From contig CACHOW010000006.1 of NCBI GenBank assembly GCA_902581695.1, positions 1 through 53,211 on the forward strand: 53,211 nt of DNA, written 5' to 3'. Below are positions 36,277 through 44,999 of the stretch, piece after piece. Source of the stretch: an uncultured Pelagibacteraceae bacterium (GTDB lineage: Bacteria > Pseudomonadota > Alphaproteobacteria > Pelagibacterales > Pelagibacteraceae). Every line of letters begins with the position of its first letter. Within the stretch, counting starts at the first letter, position 1. The notes under the pieces are model-generated. The model was not told the origin of the DNA. It worked only from the letters and a program-made list of their open reading frames with translations, and did not search any database. The translations under genes were made by a program, and so were the position numbers.

Positions 36277-36978
36277 TCAATTAATCACGTAATTTATGAT
36301 CGAAATTGCAGATATGACAGCTGTTTCTGACCTTAAAATATTTTCGTTAATTTTTATTGGCTGAACACCTTTAAATGAAAGAATCTTCTGTCTTTCAGCT
36401 TCTGAAAAATCACCCTCTGGACCTACAATAATGCAAACTGGTTTATCTGTAAGCTTAGATTTATCAATTTTTTTATTATTCGAATTTAAATCTGTAAAAA
36501 TTAAATCTATTGAATTGGTTTTTAGAAAATTATTTAAGTTTTGAGACTCTTTAATTATTGGAACATTTATACGGTTTGATTGTTCACTTGCTTCAATTAC
36601 AATTTTTTCTAAACGATCTTTATTTATTTTTCTAACCACTGTCCGGTCAAAAATAATTGGTAAAAATCTTGTAACACCTAACTCTGTTGCTTTTTGAATC
36701 ATAAAGTTTTGAAAATTTGATTTAATAGGAGAAAAAGCTAACCATAATTCTTTAATATTTTCTTTTTGTCTTAATTGTTTAGTTGTTTTAAATTCAACAA
36801 TATTTTTTGATATTCTTAAAATTTTTGCTTCCCATTCTCCATTTTTATTAAATAAAGAAAAAACCTCATTTTCTTTTATTCTCATCACTTTAGTTAAATA
36901 ATGAGATTGAGACTTATCCAATTTGTCAATCATGTCAGCAAATAATGTCGCTGAAAAAAATAATCTAATAATGCTCAT
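36277..36978 (-). CDS. rsmE: 16S rRNA (uracil(1498)-N3)-methyltransferase
   Basis: SPOUT methyltransferase acting on helix 44 of 16S rRNA. Visible: N-terminal PUA-like region with SHYLTKVMRIKENEVFSLF, then LAFSPIKSNFQNFMIQKATELGVTRFLPI, and the SAM-binding knot CIIVGPEGDFSEAE...ENILRSETAVISAI. At 233 residues it is full length. It is transcribed toward ctaC and starts 17 bp from the divergent HAD gene. Confidence 0.95.
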   Translation of the reverse strand: MSIIRLFFSATLFADMIDKLDKSQSHYLTKVMRIKENEVFSLFNKNGEWEAKILRISKNIVEFKTTKQLRQKENIKELWLAFSPIKSNFQNFMIQKATELGVTRFLPIIFDRTVVRKINKDRLEKIVIEASEQSNRINVPIIKESQNLNNFLKTNSIDLIFTDLNSNNKKIDKSKLTDKPVCIIVGPEGDFSEAERQKILSFKGVQPIKINENILRSETAVISAISIINYVIN

Positions 36979-36995
36979 TTATGTTAAGTTAGTTT

Positions 36996-37658
36996 ATGAA
37001 AAATATTAAAGCAATAATTTTTGATGCCTATGGGACATTGTTTGATGTCAATTCAGCTGCTGAGAAATGTAAAGATAAAATTGGAGATAAGTGGGAAGGT
37101 TTTGCAAATTATTGGAGAACTACTCAATTAGAATATACTTGGCTAAGAAGTTTAATGAAAAGACATAAAGATTTTTGGCAAATTACAGAAGACAGTTTAG
37201 ATAAATCAATGAAAGCTTTTAATATTGATCCTTTAATGAAAAATGAATTATTAAATTTGTATAAAGTTCTCTCTACCTTTAAAGAAGTTCCAGAAACTCT
37301 TAAAATATTGAAAGAAAAAAATTTTAAATTAGCTATACTTTCAAATGGGACTCCTTCTCTATTAAATGAATTGGTTAAGAGTAATGAATTAGATGATTTA
37401 TTTGATGATTTGTTTTCTATTGAGGAAGTAGGAATTTATAAGCCAGACTCAAAAGTCTACGACTTGCCTATTAAAAAATATAAAATTGAAAAAAATGAAG
37501 TTGCTTTCTTGAGCGCAAATACATGGGATGTCTCGGGTGGAGGAAATTATGGCTTTAACTCGATTTGGGTAAATAGGAATAATAGTATTTTTGACAATTT
37601 GGATTATAAACCTCAAAATGAAATTAAAAATTTAAGTGAATTAACAAAATTAATTTAA
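36996..37658 (+). CDS. HAD-superfamily hydrolase, haloacid dehalogenase type II
   Basis: A 220-residue protein with the L-2-haloacid dehalogenase pattern. Nucleophile D10 is in FDAYGTLFDV, R41 in YWRTTQLEYTWLR, then LSNGTPSLLNELV, the lysine in GIYKPDSKVYDL and FLSANTWDVSGGGNYGF near the end. These match the dehalogenase subgroup residues rather than generic phosphatases, so hydrolysis of short 2-haloacids is plausible. It heads a four-gene rightward run with the CDGSH, pirin and quinone reductase genes. Confidence 0.88.
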   Translation: MKNIKAIIFDAYGTLFDVNSAAEKCKDKIGDKWEGFANYWRTTQLEYTWLRSLMKRHKDFWQITEDSLDKSMKAFNIDPLMKNELLNLYKVLSTFKEVPETLKILKEKNFKLAILSNGTPSLLNELVKSNELDDLFDDLFSIEEVGIYKPDSKVYDLPIKKYKIEKNEVAFLSANTWDVSGGGNYGFNSIWVNRNNSIFDNLDYKPQNEIKNLSELTKLI

Positions 37659-37663
37659 GGGGG
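37659..37663 (+). promoter_or_regulatory. G-rich Shine-Dalgarno of the CDGSH gene
   Basis: Right after the HAD stop (TTTAA) the plus strand reads GGGGG and then AAC before the ATG at 37667. With the preceding A bases this gives an AAGGGGG-type ribosome binding site. A run of five G is rare in this A/T-rich sequence and suggests strong initiation for the small Fe-S protein. Confidence 0.6.
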
Positions 37664-37666
37664 AAC

Positions 37667-37906
37667 ATGATTAAAGGACAAAAAGCGGGAGAAGGAGCAA
37701 TTGCAATTGACGTTGAACAAGGGAAGTCTTATTATTGGTGCAGTTGTGGTATGAGCTCTAAACAGCCGTTCTGTGATGGCTCACACAAAGGAACTGAATT
37801 TAATCCTGTGAAATATAAAGCTGAATTAACAAAAAAAATGTTTTTTTGTGCTTGTAAACAGACTAACAATCAACCCTTTTGTGACGGTTCACATAACAAA
37901 AAGTAA
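37667..37906 (+). CDS. Small protein with two CDGSH [2Fe-2S] motifs
   Basis: The 79 residues contain two complete CDGSH iron-sulfur sites, C25-x-C27...C36-D-G-S-H40 and C61-x-C63...C72-D-G-S-H76, each with the three-Cys one-His ligand set. This tandem arrangement resembles the MiNT/CISD3 class, which folds as a monomer with two pH-labile clusters, whereas mitoNEET has one site per chain. Likely a cytoplasmic electron or cluster carrier. It follows the HAD gene by 8 bp and precedes the pirin gene by 38 bp. Partner unknown. Confidence 0.92.
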   Translation: MIKGQKAGEGAIAIDVEQGKSYYWCSCGMSSKQPFCDGSHKGTEFNPVKYKAELTKKMFFCACKQTNNQPFCDGSHNKK

Positions 37907-37944
37907 CATTGAAAATTCAGATTTAACAATTACTCTTATAAAAA

Positions 37945-38778
37945 ATGAAAATTGAAATAGATAGAATTATAGACCCAATTCCAGCATCTGATGGAGCAGG
38001 AGTAAAGTTAAAAAGAAGTATTGGTGTTGAACCTAATTATTTTGATCCTTTTTTAATGTTAGATGAATTTGGTTCTGAAAATAGTGAAGATTATATTGCT
38101 GGCTTTCCCCCTCATCCACATAGAGGTATTGAGACAGTTACTTATATGCTTGCAGGTGACTTTGAGCATAAAGACAGCACTGGAGGCGAAGGAAGAATGA
38201 CAGCTGGTGATGTGCAGTGGATGAAAACTGGAAGTGGAATAATTCACTCTGAAATGCCTGCGATGAAAGAGGGTAAACTTCACGGATTTCAATTATGGAT
38301 AAATATGCCAGCTAAATTAAAAATGAGTAAACCAGAGTACATTTATATTGATGCAGATAAAATGAGTATTCACAAAGATGATGACAAGCAAGTTAAGGTT
38401 ATCGCTGGTAAATTTGAAAAAGCTGAAGGTCCTGTTAAGGAACATAATGTAGATCCTACTTATTTTGATGTTGAGTTGAAAAAAGAAAAAGAATTTAATT
38501 ACAATCTACCCTCCACTCACAATACATTTATCTACTTAATTAACGGTGAAATAAAGATTGGTGAAAAAAAACACGATAAAGTAAAAGATAGTACTTTAAT
38601 TTTGCTGTCAAAAGGTGAAACATTAAAAGTCACAGCACAAACTAATACAAAATTCTTAGTTATTTCAGGAAAACCAATTAACGAGGAAATTGCTAGAGGT
38701 GGTCCATTTGTAATGAATACTAAAGCTGAAATCTTGCAAGCTGTCCAAGATTATCATAATGGTACCTTTGTAAAATAA
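37945..38778 (+). CDS. Pirin family protein
   Basis: Bicupin metalloprotein of 277 residues. The metal ligands match human pirin: H57 and H59 in PPHPHRGIETVTYML, and H101 and E103 in GSGIIHSEMP. The C-terminal cupin ends with FVMNTKAEILQAVQDYHNGTF. Bacterial pirins have been described as quercetinases or redox-linked regulators; which applies here cannot be read. It lies 3 bp upstream of the quinone oxidoreductase gene, a suggestive redox pairing. Confidence 0.93.
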   Translation: MKIEIDRIIDPIPASDGAGVKLKRSIGVEPNYFDPFLMLDEFGSENSEDYIAGFPPHPHRGIETVTYMLAGDFEHKDSTGGEGRMTAGDVQWMKTGSGIIHSEMPAMKEGKLHGFQLWINMPAKLKMSKPEYIYIDADKMSIHKDDDKQVKVIAGKFEKAEGPVKEHNVDPTYFDVELKKEKEFNYNLPSTHNTFIYLINGEIKIGEKKHDKVKDSTLILLSKGETLKVTAQTNTKFLVISGKPINEEIARGGPFVMNTKAEILQAVQDYHNGTFVK

Positions 38779-38781
38779 ATA

Positions 38782-39753
38782 ATGAAATCAATAAAAATAG
38801 GTAAATTTGGTGGACCTGAAGTTCTTAAAATTCAAGATATTGAGGTTGGAAAACCTGGTCCAAAAGAAGTTTTAATAAAAAATAATTCTATTGGATTAAA
38901 CTTTATTGATGTCTATCATCGAACTGGACTTTACCCTATTCCACTTCCAAGTGGTATTGGTCTTGAGGCTTGTGGACAAATTGAAGAGGTTGGTTCAGAA
39001 GTAAGTTTATTTAAAGTGGGTGATAGAGTTACACATGCATCAATGCCTATTGGTGCCTACTCAGAAAAACAAGTTATGCCTGAAGAAAAATTAGTTTCAG
39101 TTCCAGATGGTATTTCAGACGAAGTAGCATCATGTATTACTTTAAAAGGAATTACTGCAGAATATTTATTACATAGAGCCTATCCTTTAAAAAAAGGTGA
39201 TAAAGTTTTATACCATGCTGCAGCAGGTGCTTTAGGTCAAATTTTGTGTCCATGGGCTAATGCTTTAGGTGCTGAAGTTATTGGAACTGTTGGATCAAAA
39301 TCAAAAGTGGAAATTGCAAAAAAAAATGGTTGTCATCATGTAATTAATTATTCAGAAAAAGATTTTGTTGAAGAGATAGAAAAAATAGTTGGTAAAAATG
39401 GTATTGATGTTGTCTATGATGGTGTTGGTATTAAAACGTTCAAAGGTTCAATCGAGACTTTAAAGATAAGAGGGATGATGGTAGCTTTTGGAAATGCATC
39501 TGGTTATGTAGATACATTAGATATAAAAAAAGATATTAACGCTAAAGGTTTATTTTTTACTCGTCCGTCTATTGCGCATTACACTGTCAAAAGAGAAGAG
39601 CTTGTCGAGTCAGCAAAAAAAGTTTTTGATGCTATTTTATCTAAAAAATTTACTGTTGAAATTTCAAAAAAATATTCTCTTAAAGATGCTTCTCAGGCTC
39701 ACAAAGATTTAGAGGCAAGGTTATTAACTGGTCCTGCAGTTATAATTCCTTAA
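38782..39753 (+). CDS. NADPH:quinone oxidoreductase, zeta-crystallin/Qor type
   Basis: Zinc-free medium-chain dehydrogenase/reductase of 323 residues. Seen: GGPEVLKIQDIEVGKPGPKEV, IGLNFIDVYHRTGLYP, GLEACGQIEEVG, and the NADPH-fold AAAGALGQILCPWANALGAEVIGTVGS. The structural and catalytic zinc cysteines of alcohol dehydrogenases are absent, as in Qor. Likely reduces quinones or enones with NADPH. Its stop shares TTAA (39750-39753) with the convergent DUF2721 gene. Confidence 0.92.
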   Translation: MKSIKIGKFGGPEVLKIQDIEVGKPGPKEVLIKNNSIGLNFIDVYHRTGLYPIPLPSGIGLEACGQIEEVGSEVSLFKVGDRVTHASMPIGAYSEKQVMPEEKLVSVPDGISDEVASCITLKGITAEYLLHRAYPLKKGDKVLYHAAAGALGQILCPWANALGAEVIGTVGSKSKVEIAKKNGCHHVINYSEKDFVEEIEKIVGKNGIDVVYDGVGIKTFKGSIETLKIRGMMVAFGNASGYVDTLDIKKDINAKGLFFTRPSIAHYTVKREELVESAKKVFDAILSKKFTVEISKKYSLKDASQAHKDLEARLLTGPAVIIP

Positions 39754-40154
39754 TCAACATCAACATCCATATCAGACATATGTAATTTTAGAGCATTTGT
39801 GGAAATATGAATTTCTCTAATAAAAAAAAGTATTGATATGATCATTGACAAACAGCACGAACCAAAAATTACTCTAGCTACAAACAATCTATCTAAATAA
39901 AGACCGAAGACTGTAAGCATATTAAACAAAAATCCAAACGCGGCGAATAAGATTGTCCATCTCAGTAAAGTTATTCTTGTACTCAAATTCATGAATTGCT
40001 TTTTCCATTCTGGAGGGATATGTTTTTCATAAACATGCTCATCGTGCAATTGTCTTACTAAGATACTTAAGGAATGAAATCGATTACTATAAACTCCCAT
40101 TAACAATGGAATAGCTGGAAACATAAGGGCTGTGACTGTGTAATCAATGTTCAT
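39750..40154 (-). CDS. DUF2721 family membrane protein
   Basis: From the ATG at 40154 (MNIDYTVTALMFPAIPLL) the protein has 134 residues and about three transmembrane helices, with a charged segment (QLHDEHVYEKHIPPEWKKQ) between the first and second. The pattern matches DUF2721, a family with no known function. The upstream ATT-type extension to 40175 is unlikely. It stands alone on the minus strand, with ubiA divergent 51 bp away. Confidence 0.8.
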   Translation of the reverse strand: MNIDYTVTALMFPAIPLLMGVYSNRFHSLSILVRQLHDEHVYEKHIPPEWKKQFMNLSTRITLLRWTILFAAFGFLFNMLTVFGLYLDRLFVARVIFGSCCLSMIISILFFIREIHISTNALKLHMSDMDVDVD

Positions 40155-40205
40155 ACGAATCAGTTTGATTATCAATGTTGCCTTTGTTATTTACAAGTAA
40201 AATCT

Positions 40206-41069
40206 ATGAACCAATTAAATTTATTTCTAGAACTTACAAGATTTAAAAAACCTACAGGTTATATGCTGCTTTTTTGGCCTTGTGCATGGGGACTTTCATT
40301 GGCATATGATTTTTCTAATAACATAAATCTTTATTTTTTTTATTTGTTACTGTTTTTTTTGGGATCAGTTTTAATGAGGTCAGCAGGTTGTATTATAAAC
40401 GATATATGGGATAGAAAATTTGATAAAAAAGTTTTTAGAACAAAAAATAGACCTATAGCCTCTGGAAAAATTTCAATTTTTCTTGGACTAGCTTATGCAG
40501 CGATACTTTGTTTTTTAGCTTTTTTAGTTTTAATTAATTTTAATTTTTTTACTATTTTAGTTGCTTTGGGTTCTATGCCTTTAGCTTTTACTTACCCTTT
40601 AATGAAACGGTTTACTTACTGGCCTCAACTTTTCTTAGGAATAACTTTTAACTATGGATTAATTTTAGGATGGTCATCGATATTTGGTGAGATTAGTTTA
40701 ATTCCACTTTTATTTTACTTGGGAGCCATATTTTGGACACTTGCTTATGACACAATTTATGGGTTTCAAGATATAAAAGACGATGAAATAATAGGATTAA
40801 AATCAACTTCAATAAAATTTAAAAATATTCCCTATACTTTTTTAATATTATGTTACTCACTATTTTTTGCTTCTTTAATGATTGTTGGTTTATTAATGAA
40901 GCTAAATAATTATTTTTATATAATGTCAGTATTGATATTTGCTCATTTATTTTTATATCAAATAAAAAACCTCAATATAAAAAATTCTAATGTCTGTTTG
41001 GAAAAATTTAAATCAAATAATTTTTTGGGTTTTTTAGTATTAACAAGTCTTTTAATTGGGAAGATTTAG
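40206..41069 (+). CDS. ubiA: 4-hydroxybenzoate polyprenyltransferase
   Basis: Membrane prenyltransferase that attaches the polyprenyl tail in ubiquinone synthesis. The first Asp motif is SAGCIINDIWDRKFDKKVFRT followed by NRPIASGKIS; the second is LAYDTIYGFQDIKDDEIIGLKS. About eight transmembrane helices, 287 residues. N-terminal RFKKPTGYMLLFWPCAWGLSL is characteristic. It is 3 bp from the ABC-transporter gene. Ubiquinone links it to the respiratory genes in this window. Confidence 0.95.
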   Translation: MNQLNLFLELTRFKKPTGYMLLFWPCAWGLSLAYDFSNNINLYFFYLLLFFLGSVLMRSAGCIINDIWDRKFDKKVFRTKNRPIASGKISIFLGLAYAAILCFLAFLVLINFNFFTILVALGSMPLAFTYPLMKRFTYWPQLFLGITFNYGLILGWSSIFGEISLIPLLFYLGAIFWTLAYDTIYGFQDIKDDEIIGLKSTSIKFKNIPYTFLILCYSLFFASLMIVGLLMKLNNYFYIMSVLIFAHLFLYQIKNLNIKNSNVCLEKFKSNNFLGFLVLTSLLIGKI

Positions 41070-41072
41070 ATC

Positions 41073-42812
41073 ATGACAAATATTGAAGTATTTAAAAGAC
41101 TATATAAAGATTATACTAAAAAATATCTTTCTAAAATTTTATTAAGTATATTTTTCTCTTTACTATTAGCTGGCAGTACTTCATCTGTGGCTTACTTGCT
41201 TGATCCAGCCATTAAGGAACTTTTTATTAAACAATCTTCATCATTAATATTTGTTATACCTCTCCTTATAATAGTCGCTTTTGCAGTTAAAGGTATTTCA
41301 CTCTATCTAGCCAAAGTAATAATGATTGGGGTTGCTGAAGAAGTAAAAAAAGAAGTTCAAACAGATATGTTTGCATCATTAATTAAAGCTGACACAAAAT
41401 TAATTGATGGGAAACATTCAGGAAAATTTATCACCAATTTGATTAATGACGTTAATATGATTACTAATTTACTTAGTACAGCAATTTTAAATCTTTTTAA
41501 AGATAGTTTAACACTAATTGGTTTATTGTCAGTGATGTTTTATCAAAACTGGAAATTATCTATTATAGCAATAATAATGATACCTCTTGCATCTTTCACT
41601 GCAAGATCATTGGGTAAAAGAATGGGAAAAGTAACAAATGAACAAATGCATAAAACAAGTATCCTTAATACTTACCTTATGGAAATTTTTAAAAATCATA
41701 AATTAATGAAAATTTTTCAAAAGGAATCTTATGAAAAAAAAAGAGCTTTAGAGTATATTAATACCTTAAAAGAAACCTCAAAAAAAATAAATATTGTTTT
41801 TGTGAGAGCCTCTCCAATCATGGAAGTTTTAACAGGAATTATGATTGCATGTTTAATTTTTGTTTCTGCCAAACTTGTTGTTAAAAATGAACTCGAAGTT
41901 AGTAATTTTTTTTCTTTTCTTGCAGCTATGATGCTGGCTTATCAGCCAGTTAGATCGCTAGCTACATTAAATATAGTGATACAACAAGGCTTAATGGGTT
42001 CTAGACGAGTTTTACCAATTATAGACGATATTAATGAAATTAAAGATATCCCAAACGCTAAACATCTAAAGCTTACTAATGGTGAAGTTGAATTTAATGA
42101 TGTTTCTTTTGAATATAAGAAAAACGATCTTCAAATATTAAAGTCAATAAATTTAAAATTACCTGGTAAAAAAATGACTTCATTAGTTGGTCATAGTGGT
42201 GCTGGAAAATCTACAATACTTAATTTAATCCCAAGATTTTATAATATATATAAAGGTGATATAAAAATTGATAATCAATCTATATATAATTCTACTATTG
42301 ATTCTCTGAGAAAAAATATTTCTTTGGTAAGCCAAGATACGACACTTTTTGATGATACAATAAAAAATAATATATCTTATGCTAATTTAGATGCAACTGA
42401 AGAAGAAATCGTTTCTGCAGCAAAATTTTCTTTTGCTGATGAGTTTATAGATAAATTACCAAAAAAATACGACACTATTATAGGTGAAAATGGAATTAGA
42501 CTTTCTGGAGGAGAGAAACAGAGATTATCTATTGCAAGAGCAATATTAAAAAAAAGTTCTATCATTCTGCTTGATGAAGCTACCTCCTCATTAGATGCCG
42601 AAACTGAAAGCAAAATTCAAAAAGCTATTAATTTTTTGACCGAAGGAAAGACAACAATTGTGATTGCACACCGACTTTCAACAATTGTTAATTCAGATAA
42701 AATATATGTAATAGATAGTGGTCAAGTAGTTGGAGAAGGAAAACATGAGGAATTACTCATTAATTCAAAAATTTATAAAAATTTTTATGATAAACAAATC
42801 AAAAGATCATAA
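41073..42812 (+). CDS. msbA: MsbA-like lipid-flippase ABC transporter
   Basis: Fused permease-ATPase half transporter of 579 residues. Six transmembrane helices fill residues 1 to about 310; the ATPase has Walker A GHSGAGKST, the Q-loop LVSQDTTLF, signature RLSGGEKQRLSIARA, Walker B SIILLDEATSS and H-loop IVIAHRLST. Its position directly before kdtA, lpxK and an LpxL-like gene argues for lipid A-core export rather than drug export. Its stop shares a base with kdtA (TAATG). Confidence 0.88.
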   Translation: MTNIEVFKRLYKDYTKKYLSKILLSIFFSLLLAGSTSSVAYLLDPAIKELFIKQSSSLIFVIPLLIIVAFAVKGISLYLAKVIMIGVAEEVKKEVQTDMFASLIKADTKLIDGKHSGKFITNLINDVNMITNLLSTAILNLFKDSLTLIGLLSVMFYQNWKLSIIAIIMIPLASFTARSLGKRMGKVTNEQMHKTSILNTYLMEIFKNHKLMKIFQKESYEKKRALEYINTLKETSKKINIVFVRASPIMEVLTGIMIACLIFVSAKLVVKNELEVSNFFSFLAAMMLAYQPVRSLATLNIVIQQGLMGSRRVLPIIDDINEIKDIPNAKHLKLTNGEVEFNDVSFEYKKNDLQILKSINLKLPGKKMTSLVGHSGAGKSTILNLIPRFYNIYKGDIKIDNQSIYNSTIDSLRKNISLVSQDTTLFDDTIKNNISYANLDATEEEIVSAAKFSFADEFIDKLPKKYDTIIGENGIRLSGGEKQRLSIARAILKKSSIILLDEATSSLDAETESKIQKAINFLTEGKTTIVIAHRLSTIVNSDKIYVIDSGQVVGEGKHEELLINSKIYKNFYDKQIKRS

Positions 42813-44053
42813 TGTTAATTAATTATAGAATTTTAATTAACATAGTTTATTTTTTATCACCAATTATAATTATTTTAAGATTAATAAAAAAAAAAGAAAA
42901 CTTATATCGTTTCAGAGAAAAGTTCTGTTTTTTTACAAAAAGACGACTTAATGGAAGCCTTGTTTGGATACATGGAGCAAGTGTTGGAGAATTTCAGAGC
43001 GTTGTGCCTTTGATTGAAAAATATGAAAAAAAAAAAGATATTGATCAAATTTTAGTTACATCTAATACATTAAGCTCATCAAAAGTAATATCGAAGTACA
43101 AATTTAAAAAAGTAACACATCAATTTTTTCCAATAGACACAAATCATAATACAAGAAAATTTTTAGATTATTGGAAACCTTCTTTATCAATGTTTGTAGA
43201 CTCTGAAATATGGCCTAATATGTTGTTAAATTTAAAAAAAAGAAAAATACCTATCGTTTTAATTAATGGAAGAATAACGTTAAAAACTTTTAAACGGTGG
43301 AGTAATTTCAAAAATTTTTCAAATTTTATTTTTGGTAAATTTGATTTGTGCATCTGTTCTAGTTTAAAATCAAAAATTTACCTTAAAAAACTAGGAGCAA
43401 AAAAATTAAAATTTTTTGGTAATTTAAAATATTCTCAATCTGAATTTGAAAAAATAGAAATTAATAAGAATATTAAAAAGTTTATACGTAGTAAAAAAGT
43501 ATGGTGTGCGTCAAGCACTCATAACACAGAGGAAAACTTTGTTGGATTAGTTCATAAAAAGTTAAAAAAAAAATACAAAAATTTATTAACTATTATAATT
43601 CCTCGTCACATCAACAGAATAAATCTTATAAGAGAACAACTTAATCAGATGGGTCTCAAAATACATCTACATGAAAATAAAAAAAGAATATCTAAAGATA
43701 CTGACATTTATTTAGTTAACTCTTACGGGCAAACCAAATCATTTTTTTCTATGTGTCAAAACGTATTTTTAGGAGGTTCTTTAATAAATCATGGGGGTCA
43801 AAACCCTTTGGAAGCAGTTAGATATGGTTGCAATATTTTACATGGTCCAAACGTTTCAAATTTCGATGAAATATATAGCTTTCTGAATTCCCAAAAAATT
43901 TCCTTTGGTATAAAAAAACATAACGGAATGTTAAAAGTTTTAAGTAAATTATTATCCTCTAAAAAAAATCAAGGAAATATTAAAAAAAAAATTCATTTAA
44001 AAGGAGAAAAAATACTTAAGCTTACAATAAAAGAAATAGATAATTACCTTTAA
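42812..44053 (+). CDS. waaA: 3-deoxy-D-manno-octulosonic acid (Kdo) transferase
   Basis: Transfers Kdo from CMP-Kdo to lipid IVA. GT30-type features: an N-terminal membrane anchor, WIHGASVGEFQSVVPLIE with the catalytic Glu, FVDSEIWPNML, LINGRITLKTFKRW, and the C-terminal nucleotide-sugar region GGSLINHGGQNPLEAVRYG. At 413 residues it is full length. It contains A-runs of 11 (43026-43036) and about 10, in Lys codons. Tightly coupled to msbA and 4 bp before lpxK. Confidence 0.94.
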   Translation: MLINYRILINIVYFLSPIIIILRLIKKKENLYRFREKFCFFTKRRLNGSLVWIHGASVGEFQSVVPLIEKYEKKKDIDQILVTSNTLSSSKVISKYKFKKVTHQFFPIDTNHNTRKFLDYWKPSLSMFVDSEIWPNMLLNLKKRKIPIVLINGRITLKTFKRWSNFKNFSNFIFGKFDLCICSSLKSKIYLKKLGAKKLKFFGNLKYSQSEFEKIEINKNIKKFIRSKKVWCASSTHNTEENFVGLVHKKLKKKYKNLLTIIIPRHINRINLIREQLNQMGLKIHLHENKKRISKDTDIYLVNSYGQTKSFFSMCQNVFLGGSLINHGGQNPLEAVRYGCNILHGPNVSNFDEIYSFLNSQKISFGIKKHNGMLKVLSKLLSSKKNQGNIKKKIHLKGEKILKLTIKEIDNYL

Positions 44054-44057
44054 TAAA

Positions 44058-44999
44058 ATGAATTTTAAAAAACCTCTATTTTGGAACTTAAAAGAACCTA
44101 ATTTTTTTTCATACTTACTTATCCCTTTTACAATTCCATTTATGATTAATAATTTTTTACTAAAAATAAAAAAAAAAAATAAATTTTCAAAAATTAAATC
44201 TATATGCATAGGAAATATTTATTTAGGTGGAACAGGCAAGACTCCCTTAACTATAAAACTTTATGAAATAATAAAAAAAATGGACTTTAACGTAATAACT
44301 GCAAAGAAATTTTACCCCAATCAAGTTGATGAACAAACTCTTTTAAAGAACAAAACTCAAACCATTATTACCAAAAAAAGATTAGATGCAATTAATAAAG
44401 CAATAAATAATGCAAAAGATGTAATAATTTTTGATGACGGTCTGCAGGAAAGAAATATTGATTATGACCTTAAAATTGTTTGTTTTAAAAAAAATAATTG
44501 GATTGGTAATGGTCAGCTTATCCCGTCTGGTCCTTTAAGAGAAAAGGTAGAAAGCTTAAAAAATTATGATGTTGTTTTTTTAAATGGAAAAAATAATAGC
44601 TCTGTCAATATCGAGGAAACAATTCTTAAAATAAACTCTAAAATAAGAATATTTAATTCTAATTATGAAATTAAAAATTTAGACAAATTGGATAAAAATT
44701 CTAATTATTTTATATTTTCTGGGATTGGTGATCCATCATCTTTTAAAGAAATTCTAATAGAAAATAATATTAATGTTATAAAAGAGAAGATATTCACAGA
44801 TCACTATATTTATAAGACAGAGGATGTTAAGAATATAATTGAAGAGGCTAAAAAAGTTAATGCAAAAATACTAACAACCGAAAAAGACTTTGTTAAACTT
44901 TCTGATGATGTTACTGGAGAAATAGATTATTTAAAAATTGAATTAAAGATAGAAGAAGAACAAAAATTCATAAACTTTCTAAATGATAAACTTAATTAA
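44058..44999 (+). CDS. lpxK: Tetraacyldisaccharide 4'-kinase
   Basis: Phosphorylates the 4' position of the lipid A disaccharide at the inner membrane. The N-terminal anchor is followed by the P-loop GNIYLGGTGKTPLTIKL; later blocks are IIFDDGLQERNIDYDL, LIPSGPLREKVESLKNYDVVFLNG and ILTTEKDFVKL. At 313 residues it is normal. An A12 homopolymer (44168-44179) lies in codons 37-41, the longest run noticed in the window. The 3' end overlaps the acyltransferase start by 17 bp. Confidence 0.93.
   Translation: MNFKKPLFWNLKEPNFFSYLLIPFTIPFMINNFLLKIKKKNKFSKIKSICIGNIYLGGTGKTPLTIKLYEIIKKMDFNVITAKKFYPNQVDEQTLLKNKTQTIITKKRLDAINKAINNAKDVIIFDDGLQERNIDYDLKIVCFKKNNWIGNGQLIPSGPLREKVESLKNYDVVFLNGKNNSSVNIEETILKINSKIRIFNSNYEIKNLDKLDKNSNYFIFSGIGDPSSFKEILIENNINVIKEKIFTDHYIYKTEDVKNIIEEAKKVNAKILTTEKDFVKLSDDVTGEIDYLKIELKIEEEQKFINFLNDKLN

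Noticed and set aside
41073..42812. Multidrug exporter instead of MsbA
   Set aside because: The half-transporter architecture is ambiguous, but immediate coupling to waaA, lpxK and an LpxL-type acyltransferase makes lipid A export the better reading.
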